A stretch of 64,000 bases of DNA, from contig NC_092541.1 in the NCBI RefSeq assembly GCF_037038585.1, forward strand, positions 2,601,445 through 2,665,444. Direction: 5' to 3'. The DNA is from Patagioenas fasciata. Its lineage: Eukaryota; Chordata; Aves; Columbiformes; Columbidae. Within the stretch, counting starts at the first letter, position 1; each line of letters begins with the position of its first letter. Shown piece after piece: positions 1 to 10,760 of this stretch. The position numbers and the translations under genes are program-made. The notes under the pieces were generated by a model. It did not search any database. It had not been told where the DNA came from and saw nothing but the letters and a program-made list of their open reading frames with translations.

Positions 1-830
1 TCACCTCAGCCTGGAGCGAGCACAGTCTCGACCCCGATGACATTCGGGTGGGTGGCACACTCAGGACCTTCTTTTGACGCTAGCTATGCAGCCCTGCGCA
101 GAGTAAGAGGTGCCTTTCGCGATCTTTCTCCTGATGCAAAGCAAAGAGGGGGGTGGAAAAGGGGGTACAGAGGGAACCACCATCAGTTGGGGAAACCTGC
201 TGTGTCCCCTTGTCCCAAATCCAGAGCCCACCCAGTGTGCAATAACCCAAATTTTAGCACACAGAGACGAAATACTGTTTATTACAGAGTTGTGCTACAA
301 TAAAGCCAGCGATCAAGAAACGAAAGGAACAGCCATTATATACAAAATCATACCACCGCATTCACACCCTAAAGAGCCAATTGATTACACGTTTGCATAT
401 TGGTCATATAATCATTTTAGCGCATAATGAGCAACACTCAGCTAAAGAACACTTTATCCAAAAGTCTTAAAATATGTGTTAAAACTCAACTCCTAGTGCA
501 GGCTCCAGGATGCCTAAAGCTGCCAGGTCTGGGTAGTCTCTGATCTGGTGCTTTGCAAGTCACTCTGATCTTTGTTGGATGAGCAAACTGACCTAAAACT
601 AAGAGGATTTACACATCTTTAGGTTATTTGCCGACAGGATTCATTCTTATTATTTGCCGACAGGATTCATTCTTTTAAGTGGCAACGACCACATCTGGGG
701 TTGGGGGGGACGAGCAGCGTGGGAGCTTGGGGACATGGGGACAGCTCGGCTGTGGGATCCAAGGGGGTCTGTCCCATTGTACCCGCTCTCCTCTCTCCCC
801 CCTCTCTGTGTCCCCCCCGCCACGGCGCAG
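1..830 (+). other. GPR179: GPR179 last intron (3' part)
   Basis: This stretch ends in a pyrimidine-rich tract and a CAG acceptor at 828-830, directly before the large GPR179 exon. The reading frame stays open back to 654, but the residues before 831 resemble no GPR179 protein I know and run through the pyrimidine tract, so I treat them as intron. No other gene is visible. The left part (about 180-430) is AT-richer and carries poly(A)-signal-like words on both strands, for which I have no firm explanation. Confidence 0.75.
624..674. repeat. Two-copy 26-bp tandem repeat
   Basis: A 25-base word starting TTATTTGCCGACAGG occurs at 624-648 and again, identical, at 650-674. It is a simple local duplication in the intron about 150 bp before the GPR179 acceptor. 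No function is apparent. Confidence 0.9.
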
Positions 831-3800
831 GAGGAGCTGAAGAGGCTCTACCAGCAGCTGGAGGTGCAGACGACGCGGCGGATGGCGGCCAACAACCCCC
901 ACCTCCCCAAGAAGCGCAGCTCCCGCCGCAGCCTGGGCCGCTCCATCCTGCGCCGCGTCACTGAGCCGCCCGCCGCCCGCCGGAGCAGAGGGGGGGACAC
1001 CCCAACACGCCGCGGCTCCTCGGCCAAGCGGGTCCCCGAGTCCGGCGGCACCGGCCTGCGGATGCGAGATGAGGGGTCCCGGCCCCGCGGCGCAGCCCTG
1101 CGCAAGTCCCGCAGCACCGAGGGGCCCGCGCGGGACCCCCGGGGGGGACCTGGCACCCCCGAGGAGCCCACGCCGGGGAGGATGATGATGGCGATGGCTG
1201 CGGAGCCGTCGGACAGCGAATCGTTGGACGCCGTCCCGCTTGTGTGCAAGTCGGCGAGTGCTCACAACCTGGGGGGGCACGGGCAGCCCCCCCCGCCCCG
1301 CGCAGCCCCCCTGCACAAGTCCCTGAGCGTTGTCACCGGAGCCCGGGAAGCGGCTCTGCTCGCTGCCAGTCGAGCGGCGCAGGAGGGGTGGCACCTCAAC
1401 CAGCACCCGTCCTCGGGGCACTCCGTGAGCCAGGGACCCCCCGAGGACAGCGGGGAGCCCCAAAGCCCCCATGCACCCCCACCAGCTGGCTCCAGCCCCG
1501 CCGAGGGCTCCCAGGAGGACACGTCCCTGCCGGGCGATGGCAAAGTGCAGAAACACGTCACCTACGCGCCCATCAAGAGCATCAGCGTCGACAGCTCCCC
1601 CGCCCCGGGGCGGGTGCGGGTGGCGGTGAGAAGGACCCCCCCGCCACCCCCCGTCCGCTGCCAGAGCCTGGGACAGCGTGTAGCACCAAGCGGGGACAGC
1701 CCGGAGCCACCCACGGACCCCCCGGCACAGACGGGGACACCAGAGGGGGCAGCGGAGGACGACGCGGTGCGCACAGCCCCCCCGGCGGGACAGGGCAGGC
1801 TGGTGCCCGCAGCCCCCACCCCAGCACAGGTCTGTCCCTGGGAGCTGCTCCAGGATGAGATCCTGAGCCAGAAGCAAAAAGCCGCCGAAGCAGCAAATTT
1901 GGAGACCTCCGGTGACGCAGCGACCGCCCCCCCCAGCCTCAAGCCACCCTCCCAGAGGACCCTCCGCGGTTTGGGACTCGCCATCAAAGCCTTGAACCGC
2001 GCCAGGGGGAAGGAGAAGAGGGAGGGGGGCAGCAGGAGGGAGCGGCCCCCCCTGGCAGCGACATCAGCCGTGTCCTTCGGGGGAGTCGGCCGGGACCCCA
2101 GGGCCAAAAGCGCGGAGTGGAGCCGGCAGAGGCGCGGCAGTGAGCCCCCCGCCCGCCCGGCACAGGGGGGGACAGTCCCCTGCCAGCACAACAACAATGC
2201 TGGCACTGCATGGGCCGCTGCGGGCTGGGGGGACAGCGGGACAGCAGGACGGCGGGACAGCCCGGCCCCGGGGACACGCCACAGCGAGGAACTGGCAGAG
2301 GAGCCCAGTGCTCCCCGGGGGGACGCGGATGCTCTGGGAGCACCCGCGGGGGTGCATGAGGTCCCGCCCTGTGTGGGCCACCAAAAAGGAGCCGAACATC
2401 CCCGTGAAAGCCCAGCAGTGGCCGCACAGACACATCCCCAGGAAGGGACCGAGGCTCCGGTGGCAGAGCTGGGGACAGATGCTCCTGTGGCCATCGAGAG
2501 GCCGGTGGCACCAAAGGATGTGGCGGCTGAAGGGCTGGAAGGGAACAGCGGGTCCATTCCCCCCCGGGACCACAGCGAGGTGGAGCAGCCACACGCCAGC
2601 AGGGCTGAGGTTTGTCCCTGGGAGGGTGACAGGACAGTCAGAGCCCAAATCTGCCCCTGGGACGTGGACGGGGATGTGCCGGAGCAGCCCGGAAAAGGGC
2701 TCACCCCAAACCCCCCAGCTCTGCCCAAAACACCGCCTGAGCAAGCGGGAACCAGCGACAGGAAAAAAGCCGACGTTTGCCCATGGGAAGCGGAGGATGA
2801 GCCGGTTGCTAGAGCCGAAATATGCCCTTGGGAAGAGCCTGCGGCTTCAGCGGGGAAAGACAGAGCGAGTCCGGACACGGGTGGGATGTCCCGAGGGGAA
2901 CACAAACCCGGAGGTGGAGAACTGGAAGGGATCAAAGCAAGGCTGGCGGAGATGAGCGGCCACCGGCCGGAGCGCAGGGACACCCGCATCTTTGCAAAGC
3001 TCATCAGGAGAGTCACAGAAGGTTCAAAAGCAGAGTTCAGGGCATCTCAGAGCATGGAGAGCATCAAGGAGGAGGTTTGTCCCTGGGAGGGCCTGGGGAC
3101 ACAGCAGCCCCCTGAAAAACCCCACACCGGGGGCTCAGCGCTGCCCAAATCACCTGCACAGCAACCGCAGAGCGTGGAGAGCCTGAAGGCTGAGATCTGT
3201 CCCTGGGAGGCTCCGGAGCTCAAACCCACCCATAAAGCAGAAATCTGCCCCTGGGAGGAGGCTGCTCCACCATCGAGTGGAGAGAAATCAAGAGAAGACA
3301 AAGGTGCTGTGTCCATGGAGAGCAGAAGCCCTTCTACAAGCCGAGGTCTCTGCAAAGAAATCAGACAGAGCACATCTGGAGAGAAGGGGAAAGCAAGTGG
3401 AGAACGTGAGTCCGTCTGCCCCTGGGAGAGCGCGGACATGGAGCAGCCCCCCAAAAAACCCCTCACCAGGGGCTCAGCGCTGCCCAAACCACTCACAAAG
3501 CAACTGCAGAGCGTGGAGAGCCTGAAGGCTGAGATCTGTCCCTGGGAGACTCCGGGGGTGGAAACCATCGATAAAGCAGAAATCTGCCCCTGGGAGGTGC
3601 CTGCTCCACCATCGAGTGAAGTGGAGTCAAGGCAGGACAAGGATGGTCTGTCCGGGGTGAGCAGAAGCCCTTCCATAAAGCAGGGTCTCTGCAAAGAGCT
3701 TAGGGACAGCACATCTGCGAAGAAGGAGAAAGTGAGTGGAGCGCGCGAGTCCGTCTGTCCCTGGGAGAGCGTGGACACGGGCGGCTCCACCATGGGTTCC

Positions 3801-5369
3801 GCTACGAAGAGCTCAGAGCTGCTGAAAGCCACCGCCAAGAAATGGGAGAGCGTGGAGGGTGTGAGAGCTGAGGTTTGTCCCTGGGAGGGCCTGGGGACAG
3901 AGCCGCCCCCCGAAAAACCCCGCACCGCGGGCTCAGCGCTGCCCACATCACCTGCACAGCAACCGCAGAGTGTGGAGAGCCTGAAGAGTGAGATCTGTCC
4001 CTGGGAGGCTCCAGGGGTGGAAACCACCCATAAAGCAGAAATCTGTCCCTGGGAGGCAGCTGCTCCCCCCTCCCATCCACAAAAGGCCCAGCAGGGTCCG
4101 GGGGGGGCTCCCCGGGGTGACAAGCGCATCAGACGCCAGGCAGCGTTCACCAGCCCAGCCAGGTCCCTGGAGACGGGCAGCAGCGAGCGAGAGGCCATTT
4201 GTCCCTGGGAGGGCCTGGGGATACAGCAGCCCCCCGAAAACCCCTACACTGGGGGCTTGGTGCTGCCCAAATCACTCACAAAGCAACCGCAGAGCGTGGA
4301 GAGCCTGAAGGCTGAGATCTGTCCCTGGGAGGCTCCGGAGCTCAAACCCACCCATAAAACAGAAATCTGCCCCTGGGAGGAGGCTGTTCCACCATCGAGT
4401 GAAGAGAAATCAAGAGAAGACAAAGGTGCTGTGTCCATGGAGAGCAGAAGCCCTTCTACAAGTCAAGGTCTCTGCAAAGAAATCAGACAGAGCACATCTG
4501 GAGAGAAGGGGAAAGCAAGTGGAGAACGTGAGTCCGTCTGTCCCTGGGAGAGCGCGGACATGGAGCAGCCCCCCAAAAAACCCCGCACCGGGGGCTCAGC
4601 ACTGCCCAAACCACTCACAAAGCAACTGCAGAGCGTGGAGAGCCTGAAGGCTGAGATCTGTCCCTGGGAGGCTCCGGGGGTGGAAACCATCGATAAAGCA
4701 GAAATCTGCCCCTGGGAGGTGCCTGCGGAGAAAGGAGCAGCCCCGGGCACAGTGGGTGTCCCACCAAAACCAGCCGGTGCCTCCAAACCCGCGGAGCAGG
4801 GGAGCAGCGAGCGTGAGTCCGTGTGTCCCTGGGAGAGCCTGGGTACCAAGGAGCCCTCCCCAAAAACCGCGATGGGGAAGGAGCCGCCCGACAGCGTGGG
4901 GAGCAGAAAATTGGATGTTTGCCCCTGGGAAGCAGCGGAGCCCCCCAGCTCAGAAAGCTGCAAACCTGCTGTGCACCCCGGGGGCGCTGGCGGAGCGTCC
5001 CCCACAGGGATGGGGACATCAAAGCTGGCGGCAGGAGCCAGCACCGCATCTCCAACAGCCCCACGGAAGACATCCGGAGGCAGATCCGAGGGTGAGGCCC
5101 AGCACAGGCCCCTGCACCGCGTCCCGGGCATCCAGCCCCCCCCGGCGAGCGGCGGCCGCAGCACCAGCATTGCTGAGGTTTGTCCCTGGGAAGCCGAAGA
5201 GGCTCCAGCAGCACCTGGCGAAACCAGCGCAGACCCCAGGAAACCCTCCGATGTGTGCCCGTGGGAGGTGGGGAGTGTGGAGACCCCCCCAGCAGGGACC
5301 AGACCAGGGGATGGAAGTCGGGGTGTGAGCGAAACTAAACCCGAGGTCTGTCCGTGGGACCACGAGTAG
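831..5369 (+). CDS. GPR179: GPR179 last coding exon (C-terminal cytoplasmic tail, partial gene)
   Basis: One exon encoding 1,512 residues and the stop codon TAG (5367-5369), entered in phase 0 from the acceptor at 829-830. GPR179 is an orphan class C-like receptor of retinal ON-bipolar cell dendrites that anchors RGS7/RGS11-Gbeta5 complexes; loss in humans causes congenital stationary night blindness. The ectodomain and seven-helix core lie upstream, outside the window. The exon opens with the helical EELKRLYQQLEVQ stretch and a basic KKRSSRRS segment that follow the last helix in the family. A long low-complexity tail comes next, with 26 (V/I)CPW(E/D) motifs between 1830 and 5360 (24 CPWE, 2 CPWD). 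The last motif sits two residues before the stop. The same motif is known in the paralogue GPR158, but GPR158 has only a few copies. The motif density and the opening helix make GPR179 clearly the better call. Confidence 0.93.
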   Translation, partial: EELKRLYQQLEVQTTRRMAANNPHLPKKRSSRRSLGRSILRRVTEPPAARRSRGGDTPTRRGSSAKRVPESGGTGLRMRDEGSRPRGAALRKSRSTEGPARDPRGGPGTPEEPTPGRMMMAMAAEPSDSESLDAVPLVCKSASAHNLGGHGQPPPPRAAPLHKSLSVVTGAREAALLAASRAAQEGWHLNQHPSSGHSVSQGPPEDSGEPQSPHAPPPAGSSPAEGSQEDTSLPGDGKVQKHVTYAPIKSISVDSSPAPGRVRVAVRRTPPPPPVRCQSLGQRVAPSGDSPEPPTDPPAQTGTPEGAAEDDAVRTAPPAGQGRLVPAAPTPAQVCPWELLQDEILSQKQKAAEAANLETSGDAATAPPSLKPPSQRTLRGLGLAIKALNRARGKEKREGGSRRERPPLAATSAVSFGGVGRDPRAKSAEWSRQRRGSEPPARPAQGGTVPCQHNNNAGTAWAAAGWGDSGTAGRRDSPAPGTRHSEELAEEPSAPRGDADALGAPAGVHEVPPCVGHQKGAEHPRESPAVAAQTHPQEGTEAPVAELGTDAPVAIERPVAPKDVAAEGLEGNSGSIPPRDHSEVEQPHASRAEVCPWEGDRTVRAQICPWDVDGDVPEQPGKGLTPNPPALPKTPPEQAGTSDRKKADVCPWEAEDEPVARAEICPWEEPAASAGKDRASPDTGGMSRGEHKPGGGELEGIKARLAEMSGHRPERRDTRIFAKLIRRVTEGSKAEFRASQSMESIKEEVCPWEGLGTQQPPEKPHTGGSALPKSPAQQPQSVESLKAEICPWEAPELKPTHKAEICPWEEAAPPSSGEKSREDKGAVSMESRSPSTSRGLCKEIRQSTSGEKGKASGERESVCPWESADMEQPPKKPLTRGSALPKPLTKQLQSVESLKAEICPWETPGVETIDKAEICPWEVPAPPSSEVESRQDKDGLSGVSRSPSIKQGLCKELRDSTSAKKEKVSGARESVCPWESVDTGGSTMGSATKSSELLKATAKKWESVEGVRAEVCPWEGLGTEPPPEKPRTAGSALPTSPAQQPQSVESLKSEICPWEAPGVETTHKAEICPWEAAAPPSHPQKAQQGPGGAPRGDKRIRRQAAFTSPARSLETGSSEREAICPWEGLGIQQPPENPYTGGLVLPKSLTKQPQSVESLKAEICPWEAPELKPTHKTEICPWEEAVPPSSEEKSREDKGAVSMESRSPSTSQGLCKEIRQSTSGEKGKASGERESVCPWESADMEQPPKKPRTGGSALPKPLTKQLQSVESLKAEICPWEAPGVETIDKAEICPWEVPAEKGAAPGTVGVPPKPAGASKPAEQGSSERESVCPWESLGTKEPSPKTAMGKEPPDSVGSRKLDVCPWEAAEPPSSESCKPAVHPGGAGGASPTGMGTSKLAAGASTASPTAPRKTSGGRSEGEAQHRPLHRVPGIQPPPASGGRSTSIAEVCPWEAEEAPAAPGETSADPRKPSDVCPWEVGSVETPPAGTRPGDGSRGVSETKPEVCPWDHE
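3077..4727 (+). repeat. GPR179: Near-identical internal duplication in the GPR179 tail
   Basis: Segment 3077-3605 recurs at 4199-4727, an offset of 1,122 bp (374 codons, in frame). About 160 of 176 encoded residues match. Each copy holds six CPWE motifs in the same order with the same spacers, such as QSVESLKAEICPWE and KAEICPWE. A shorter third relative lies at about 3870-4055. This points to unequal exchange or gene conversion within the exon. Confidence 0.9.
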
Positions 5370-5665
5370 CTCCGTCCCTGTGGCCCCCGGCTCCACGCAG
5401 ACACAGCTGCCATCAGCGTGATGTCTGGAGCTGCGCAGATGGGGACAGGAGTGTCTGCAAAGTCGGTGGCACAGCCACACATCCAGCAAGCTCCTGCGGT
5501 GGCCACCAACCAGCCAGGCTTGGGGACCAGCACCGCGAGGGGACAGCTCAGTCTCCTTAGAAAGCGGTGTCACCGTAACGCGCTGTCTACAGTCCCCAAA
5601 CGACCGTCTGATTGTGTACGTATGTGTACATATGGAAAATAAACAGCGTTATCTACAGAATTCAC
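5370..5665 (+). terminator. GPR179: GPR179 3'UTR with poly(A) signal
   Basis: After the stop codon, about 270 bases of sequence without coding signal lead to an AATAAA at 5638-5643. Cleavage is expected about 15-25 bases downstream. The G/T-rich run around 5668-5695 (GGCTGGTTTATGGGGTGTGG) would serve as the downstream element. Confidence 0.75.
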
Positions 5666-6494
5666 ACTCCGTGGCTGGTTTATGGGGTGTGGGTGAGATC
5701 CTGAACGTGCTCAAGGCAGAGCAGAGAGGCTGGAAAGGAAAATGGGAGCAGAAGTGGTTTAGACACAGAGGTTTGAATGTTGGCGTGAGAGATGAGGAGC
5801 CACATGCTCCTAGAGAGGAAGGAAAGGCCGTTCTACAAAAGAAGCCAGAAAATCCACCAGAAAAAACACTCATTTCATTCAGGAAAGGAGCTCCTGAATG
5901 CAGCGTAGGCAGAAAGCGCGATCTAGCGGGTTCTCCCAGGGAAGGCAGATGGATTGTGACACTGCTCGCGTTTCCAAAAAGATGGAAGGGATTCCAGGGC
6001 TGGCTCCTCTCCTAACAGAGCACAGAGATTCTGCCCTTTCGGAAGAACGTGACTCGCAAAAATAACAGGACAACTCCGCAGCCGTGACTCTTTCACTACA
6101 TACTCTGCAGAAATGGCTTTCGAGGAAGAAGAAAAAACACACATAAATGTCACGTGCTTTGAAAAATGGCCGAGTTAAAAAGCAAGACAAGGTTGGAAAT
6201 GTTGTTGGGTCACTAGTGAGTATTTTGCTCTGTGACCAGGAGTAAATGGAACTTCTTTGAGCCAAACAGAGCAGGAACAATCAGTAGAGTGCTCCGGGTC
6301 GTTCTCCAACCACAGTAACAGCTCCAGGGACGGGTTTTCCTGACCCACAGTCACACCTGGCACGAATGTCACCGTGTCCACAGAATGGTGCCACCCGCTC
6401 ACTAACAACACCCATCGCTGCGCTATGAGCATCATAAATGCACCAAAACCTACGAGAAATGCTGCCTTTTGAGAAGATACTGACACAAACTGGC
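5666..6494. other. Intergenic spacer between GPR179 and MRPL45 3' ends
   Basis: Short spacer between two convergent genes. I see no coding exon, RNA gene or recognisable repeat. Short open frames here have no family resemblance. Confidence 0.6.
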
Positions 6495-7053
6495 CTTAGG
6501 AGTCGAAACATTTTATTAAGTTACCAGCGCTGGGCTGCAGCCCCTTCGGGAATCCAAGCCATTAACGAGCGCCTGTTCAGTGCTGTCTGCTCTTCCCTGG
6601 TGTTGGTTAAGAAAAAGCAGCCTGGGAATCAGTCCAGAGAGGGGAAGAGAACGGGAAAAGGAAGTGCCAACACCTGCTGATGCAGTTTTTAATGAAAATC
6701 CACCAGGTCTGTGACAGCTCCCATGTCTGGACAGAGTTCTGCTGCCCAGTGCGGCAGGGAGGGTGGTGGGGAGAGCGGCGCTGAGCACAACAGATGCCTC
6801 ATTTCCACAGAAACACAGCAAGGGTGCAGATGCAGCGCACCAAGTCCACTCTGTCCAAGTAAATCTCTTCTCAGAGCTCATCCAGATCTCCCTCCCAGGC
6901 CCCTCTCACTCCTTTAAAGTAAATTCTAGTGACTGGAGTCATTTCGGGAGCTGCTTTGTTTGCTGAATCTAACCCGCTCCCTCCGCTGCCATCCTCCACC
7001 TCTTCCCTCCAGGGCTGTTGGCGCTGCCGTCCCCGAACAGGCTCCAAAACTTC
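6495..7053 (-). terminator. MRPL45: MRPL45 3'UTR with poly(A) signal
   Basis: On the minus strand an AATAAA (plus-strand TTTATT, 6512-6517) follows the MRPL45 stop codon by about 540 bases. A GT-rich stretch lies just beyond it, as expected downstream of a cleavage site. The 3' end is inferred; no other minus-strand AATAAA fits better. Confidence 0.6.
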
Positions 7054-10000
7054 TTACTTCACCTCTTCGTACTCTTGTGAGGGATCCAAGGTTGGACCAG
7101 GAATCATCACCGTCTGAAAAAAGCCAGGAACAAAATCAGCAGGACATGGAACGGCTCTGAAGTGCTGTACCGGGAACTGTTCGTGTTGTGGAGCAGGAGA
7201 AAGGGCGCGCAGGGGGTGCTGGCAACGCCAAGGCCTTGTGCAGGATGGTGACCAGATGGCAGCAGCACAGGGGGGTGTGAAGGGGGACAAGGTGATGTGT
7301 ACTGCACTGTAGTTCTCACCTCCCTCCTCTCATAGAATCACAGAATCATTTTGGTTGGAAAAGCCCCTCAAGATCGAGTCCAACCGTTCCCCCACCCCTG
7401 GCACTGCCCCGTGTCCCTGAGAACCTCATGTCCGTCTGTCCAACCCTCCAGGGATGGTGACTCCAGCACTGCCCTGGGCAGCCTGTTCCAATGCCCCACA
7501 GCCCTTTGGGAAGAAATTGTTCCCCAGATCCAACCTCAACCTCCCCTGGCACAACTTGAGGCCGTTTCCTTGCTGAACCTCCCCCGGTCCCTCAGTCACT
7601 CCCATCACACTTGTGCTCCAGCCTCTTACCAGCTCCGCTCCCTTCTCTCAACTCGCCCCATCACGTATGTGTCAAACACCCTCAGCCTCTTGCTACAGCT
7701 CCCAGGTTACAGAAGCTCAGCTTTGCTTTTGTCCAGAATTAACTAAGCACTCCTGTTCCTCAGCCACGGGCCAGGCTGGTCCCTGCTCCTGGTGGCATCA
7801 CCTTCACGATGGGGCTCTTGGGTGGAGCCCACTCCGGAACGATCTTGCCGTGCATCCTCCACGTGCCATAGGGGTTCACCAGGTACCTCTCAAACACGAC
7901 GTACTCCAAAACATCCTTGGGCATCTGCTCCCCGCCGTACATCAGCCGCCCAAAGCGGTCGTAGATGGCCAGAGTCTGTATAAAAAGAACCATATGTTGG
8001 GCTGGCAGCAGGTTGGAGTTGGGGAGGGCGAGGGGCGGGAGGGGACGGACCTGCCGCGTGTGCATCCGCACCGTCACCTGCCCATACAGGTTGCCGCGGT
8101 TCACGAGGCTGTCGCACCGAATGTGAACCACCCGTGGGGGCTCCAGCGACTCCACGAAACTCCAGCGGATGGTCCTGTATCTGTTCCCACGGACCATCTC
8201 CTACAAACAACAAGCACCAGCTTGGTTAGGATGTGAATTGGGTGACAAGAAAACCACTATGCATAATAAAGCATTTATTCATTAGCTGTTAACTTGTGCT
8301 TTCCCTCCCAGCCCTGTTTTTACTGTGCCCAGAATAAAAAAAGAGATAATCAGGTTTCAAGAGCCTTAGACACCATGGAAGAAATCACAGACACACTATA
8401 AGCACTTACTGGGTAGCAGCGCTCCGTCACCAGGGAGTGAAGCTTCTGCTTGTTAAAACTGCAAGTGAAACATATACAGTTACTCAAATATTGCAGAAAG
8501 GCTCGCTGCGAAATCCCAGCTTCTCCAGAAGCCACATGATCTACCGGCAAAACAGAAAGAGCCAAATCCTCAGCTGTGATCTCAGCAAGAAACCAGCAAG
8601 TGAACTTGAGACTCGAGGGAAAGACACAACATCCTTTGGAAGCCAGTTACGTCCCAACTGTTTTATTGGTGTTTGGAATCACAACCGAGAACGATGCAGT
8701 TTTGAAATCTATTACTGGAAAGCGGAACGAGGCAGCGGAGCATCATTTCATACCCAAACAATTCCCTGTGGCGCGATTCCAAACAGCACCACCCACTCAC
8801 TCGTCTGCTGATAACACCGATGGTGCAACAGCTCAGCTCATTGGCAAGAGATTTCTGCAACCTGCTGTTCACTATCAAAAGCAAGAGGGTACTGAGCGAA
8901 TCTCCAGCACACTGAGATGGGGGGCAGAAAAAGAAAGTATTTGTTGCAGAGGATGCACAAGGGTTAGAAAGGTAGGGAAGAAAAGCAGAGTGTATAAGCA
9001 AGGGTCTTACTTTGCCAGGGAGTTGTGAGCTTCGATAAATATCTCCTGTGCCTTCTCTGGGAAGGTTTTGGTGCTGAAATCCGGATCATGATCTTTTATC
9101 TTCCGCAGACTGAAAAGAGAAGGAAAGCTCAACAGTGAGTAATGACTTGGAAGTACCTCACGCATTTCAGATGATGACAGTGACCTCGTCCAGTTCAAAC
9201 CAGTTTTTACCAGGGAGGAACTGGACATTGCCCAAGATACAACCTTTGCGTGCTGGTAAGACAATCATACTGCTACAAACCTAGAAAAGCCTCAAAAAAA
9301 TGGGGCACACACTGCATCCATCCAGAGCAGGACAAGTGCCCAGTGCTGACTCTCACAGAACGGACTCCTGGTTTGGTGGTACAGCAGCAACAGTGGAAGC
9401 AGCAGGTAGAAAACAAAATGCAGCGTCTCACCGCTGCAGGACAGAACCCAGCAAAGCTGCTGCAGCACAATCATTAATTCCAAAGGAGGTACGTACGCCA
9501 GCTGGGAGGTGGCACTCTGCTTCAGCTTCTCCATCTTTTGCTTCAGTCCATCTTTGGATAAGGAAGACAAGCGGGCATCTCCCTCGGGAGGGACGTACGG
9601 GTCTATGATGTCACCTGCAGCGCAGAAAAAAAAGGTCAGGAAAGGCTCAAAACCAGCAAAATGAAGGAAGTAAAGAGGCAGCACCCTGGCTGGAGAAGCA
9701 GAATCCTGTCCTGGGAATGTTTGTGAGATGAAATATGAGAAGGCAGAGCTCTCACTGCTGGTCTGACACAGCTTGGCCCTTGCTCTCTGCGTCCTCTCCC
9801 ACACAGCCCAGGACAGGAGTGGGGACGGGACCTCCCCAGCTGCTCCTTGTCCCTCGGTACGAAGGAGCCAATAGCCCGAAACACTCCTGAGGTAAAGCAG
9901 AGCAGCTGCCATCCCTCAGCACATAATTCAGGGTGTTGCAGACACGCTCCGGGCATCGTCACACCGCTCAGGGTCATCGCTCCGCACTGCGGCCACATCA

Positions 10001-10481
10001 GCTTTGCCCCAAGAAGAGACCCCAGCCGGGTTTCCCCACCTGTGCTGGCCAAGTAGAAGGTCCGTTCTATCCGCTCCTCGGGAAACACTCCCCACATGGA
10101 CTTGAGCCTCCTCTCCTTCTCTTCAGGGGACAGTTCCCTGGCCCATTCGGGGACGTAAAACTTCTTCTTCGTTTTCGTTCTCACGGGGACGACCAGGCAG
10201 GCCGGGGCTGCTCCAGCGGGACGCAGCACGGACCCCGCGGCCTGAGGGAGAGAAACAAACCCGTGGAGTTAACCCAAACACAGAGGAGGTATAAACACAC
10301 CCAGCACCACCACTGCAGCCCTCCCTGCCCCACGGCGTTCCCCGCATTCCCTCATTCCTGACTCCCCACGCCCCTTATGTTGTGGCTCCGCGGTTCCCCA
10401 CGGCCGCTCGTCCCCCCCCCTCACCCGCCAGCAGCCCCGCAGGCCCAACAGCCCCGTTCCCGCTGCCACGGCAGCCGCCAT
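7054..10481 (-). CDS. MRPL45: MRPL45, mitochondrial large ribosomal subunit protein mL45 (complete)
   Basis: Eight coding exons on the minus strand: 10425-10481, 10040-10241, 9497-9614, 9011-9109, 8410-8458, 8051-8200, 7802-7975 and 7054-7113. They total 909 bases, 302 residues plus stop (human about 306). All junctions are GT-AG and phases close (0,1,2,2,0,0,0). The protein belongs to the Tim44/MBA1-like family: mL45 sits at the polypeptide exit of the mitoribosome and helps dock it to the inner membrane. Visible landmarks are an N-terminal mitochondrial presequence (alanine-, arginine- and leucine-rich, no acidic residues), the [17 protein letters not shown] segment, [13 protein letters not shown], the core [10 protein letters not shown]...[22 protein letters not shown], and the C-terminal TVMIPGP...EYEEVK end. 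The start ATG has A at -3 and overlaps a YY1 site. Intron 7 carries a CR1 fragment. Confidence 0.96.
7332..7740 (-). mobile_element. CR1 LINE fragment (3' end) in MRPL45 intron 7
   Basis: The plus strand begins with the antisense CR1 tail 'catagaatcacagaatcatt' followed by 'ggttggaaaagcccctcaag', then the usual antisense text about averaged losses of the element body (GGCAGCCTGTTCCAATGCCC and so on). The element is therefore on the minus strand, in sense with MRPL45. It is 5'-truncated, as is usual for CR1, and moderately diverged. Confidence 0.9.
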
Positions 10482-10760
10482 CTTTCCGCCGCACAGCCCG
10501 CCGGGACGTGGGCGTGGCCTAGGCGGGGAGAGGCGTGGCCGCTGGGGGCCGTGTGCAGAGGGGGGGCGGGGCCGGCGGGAGCCCGCGCCGCGGTGGCGAG
10601 TGGAAAATTCCACCGGCTGCGGGAAAGAGGGGGCGGGGCTTGGGGAGGCTCCGCCCCGAACGCGCGGCGGCGGCGCGCGGCGGGGGCACCCCGGGGGATG
10701 CTGCAATGCGGGGGGGGACCCGGAGCGCCCCCGGTGCACCGAGAAACGGGGTGAGGGACC
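10474..10760 (-). promoter_or_regulatory. MRPL45: MRPL45 CpG-island promoter with YY1 site at the start codon
   Basis: A CpG-dense block surrounds and precedes the MRPL45 start. The minus strand reads AAGATGGCGGC across the start codon (plus 10474-10484), an exact YY1 core as found at many nuclear genes for mitochondrial and ribosomal proteins. GC boxes (GGGCGTGGCC near 10510, GAGGCGTGGCC near 10531, GGGGCGGGGCC near 10563) follow upstream. No TATA box is seen. Confidence 0.7.

Noticed and set aside
180-620. Possible old LTR-type fossil on the minus strand
   Set aside because: Poly(A)-signal-like words and AT-rich text suggested it, but I found no convincing ends or family match, so it is left as plain intron.
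654-830. Start codon at 654 for the GPR179 frame
   Set aside because: The residues before 831 run through a pyrimidine tract and acceptor and do not match the receptor; the true start is in exons left of the window.
3047-4198. Long minus-strand open frames inside the GPR179 exon (also 1562-3016, 4463-5533)
   Set aside because: They are shadows of the GC-rich repetitive sense exon. Their residues (SQGQISA repeats) simply mirror the CPWE codons and resemble no protein family.
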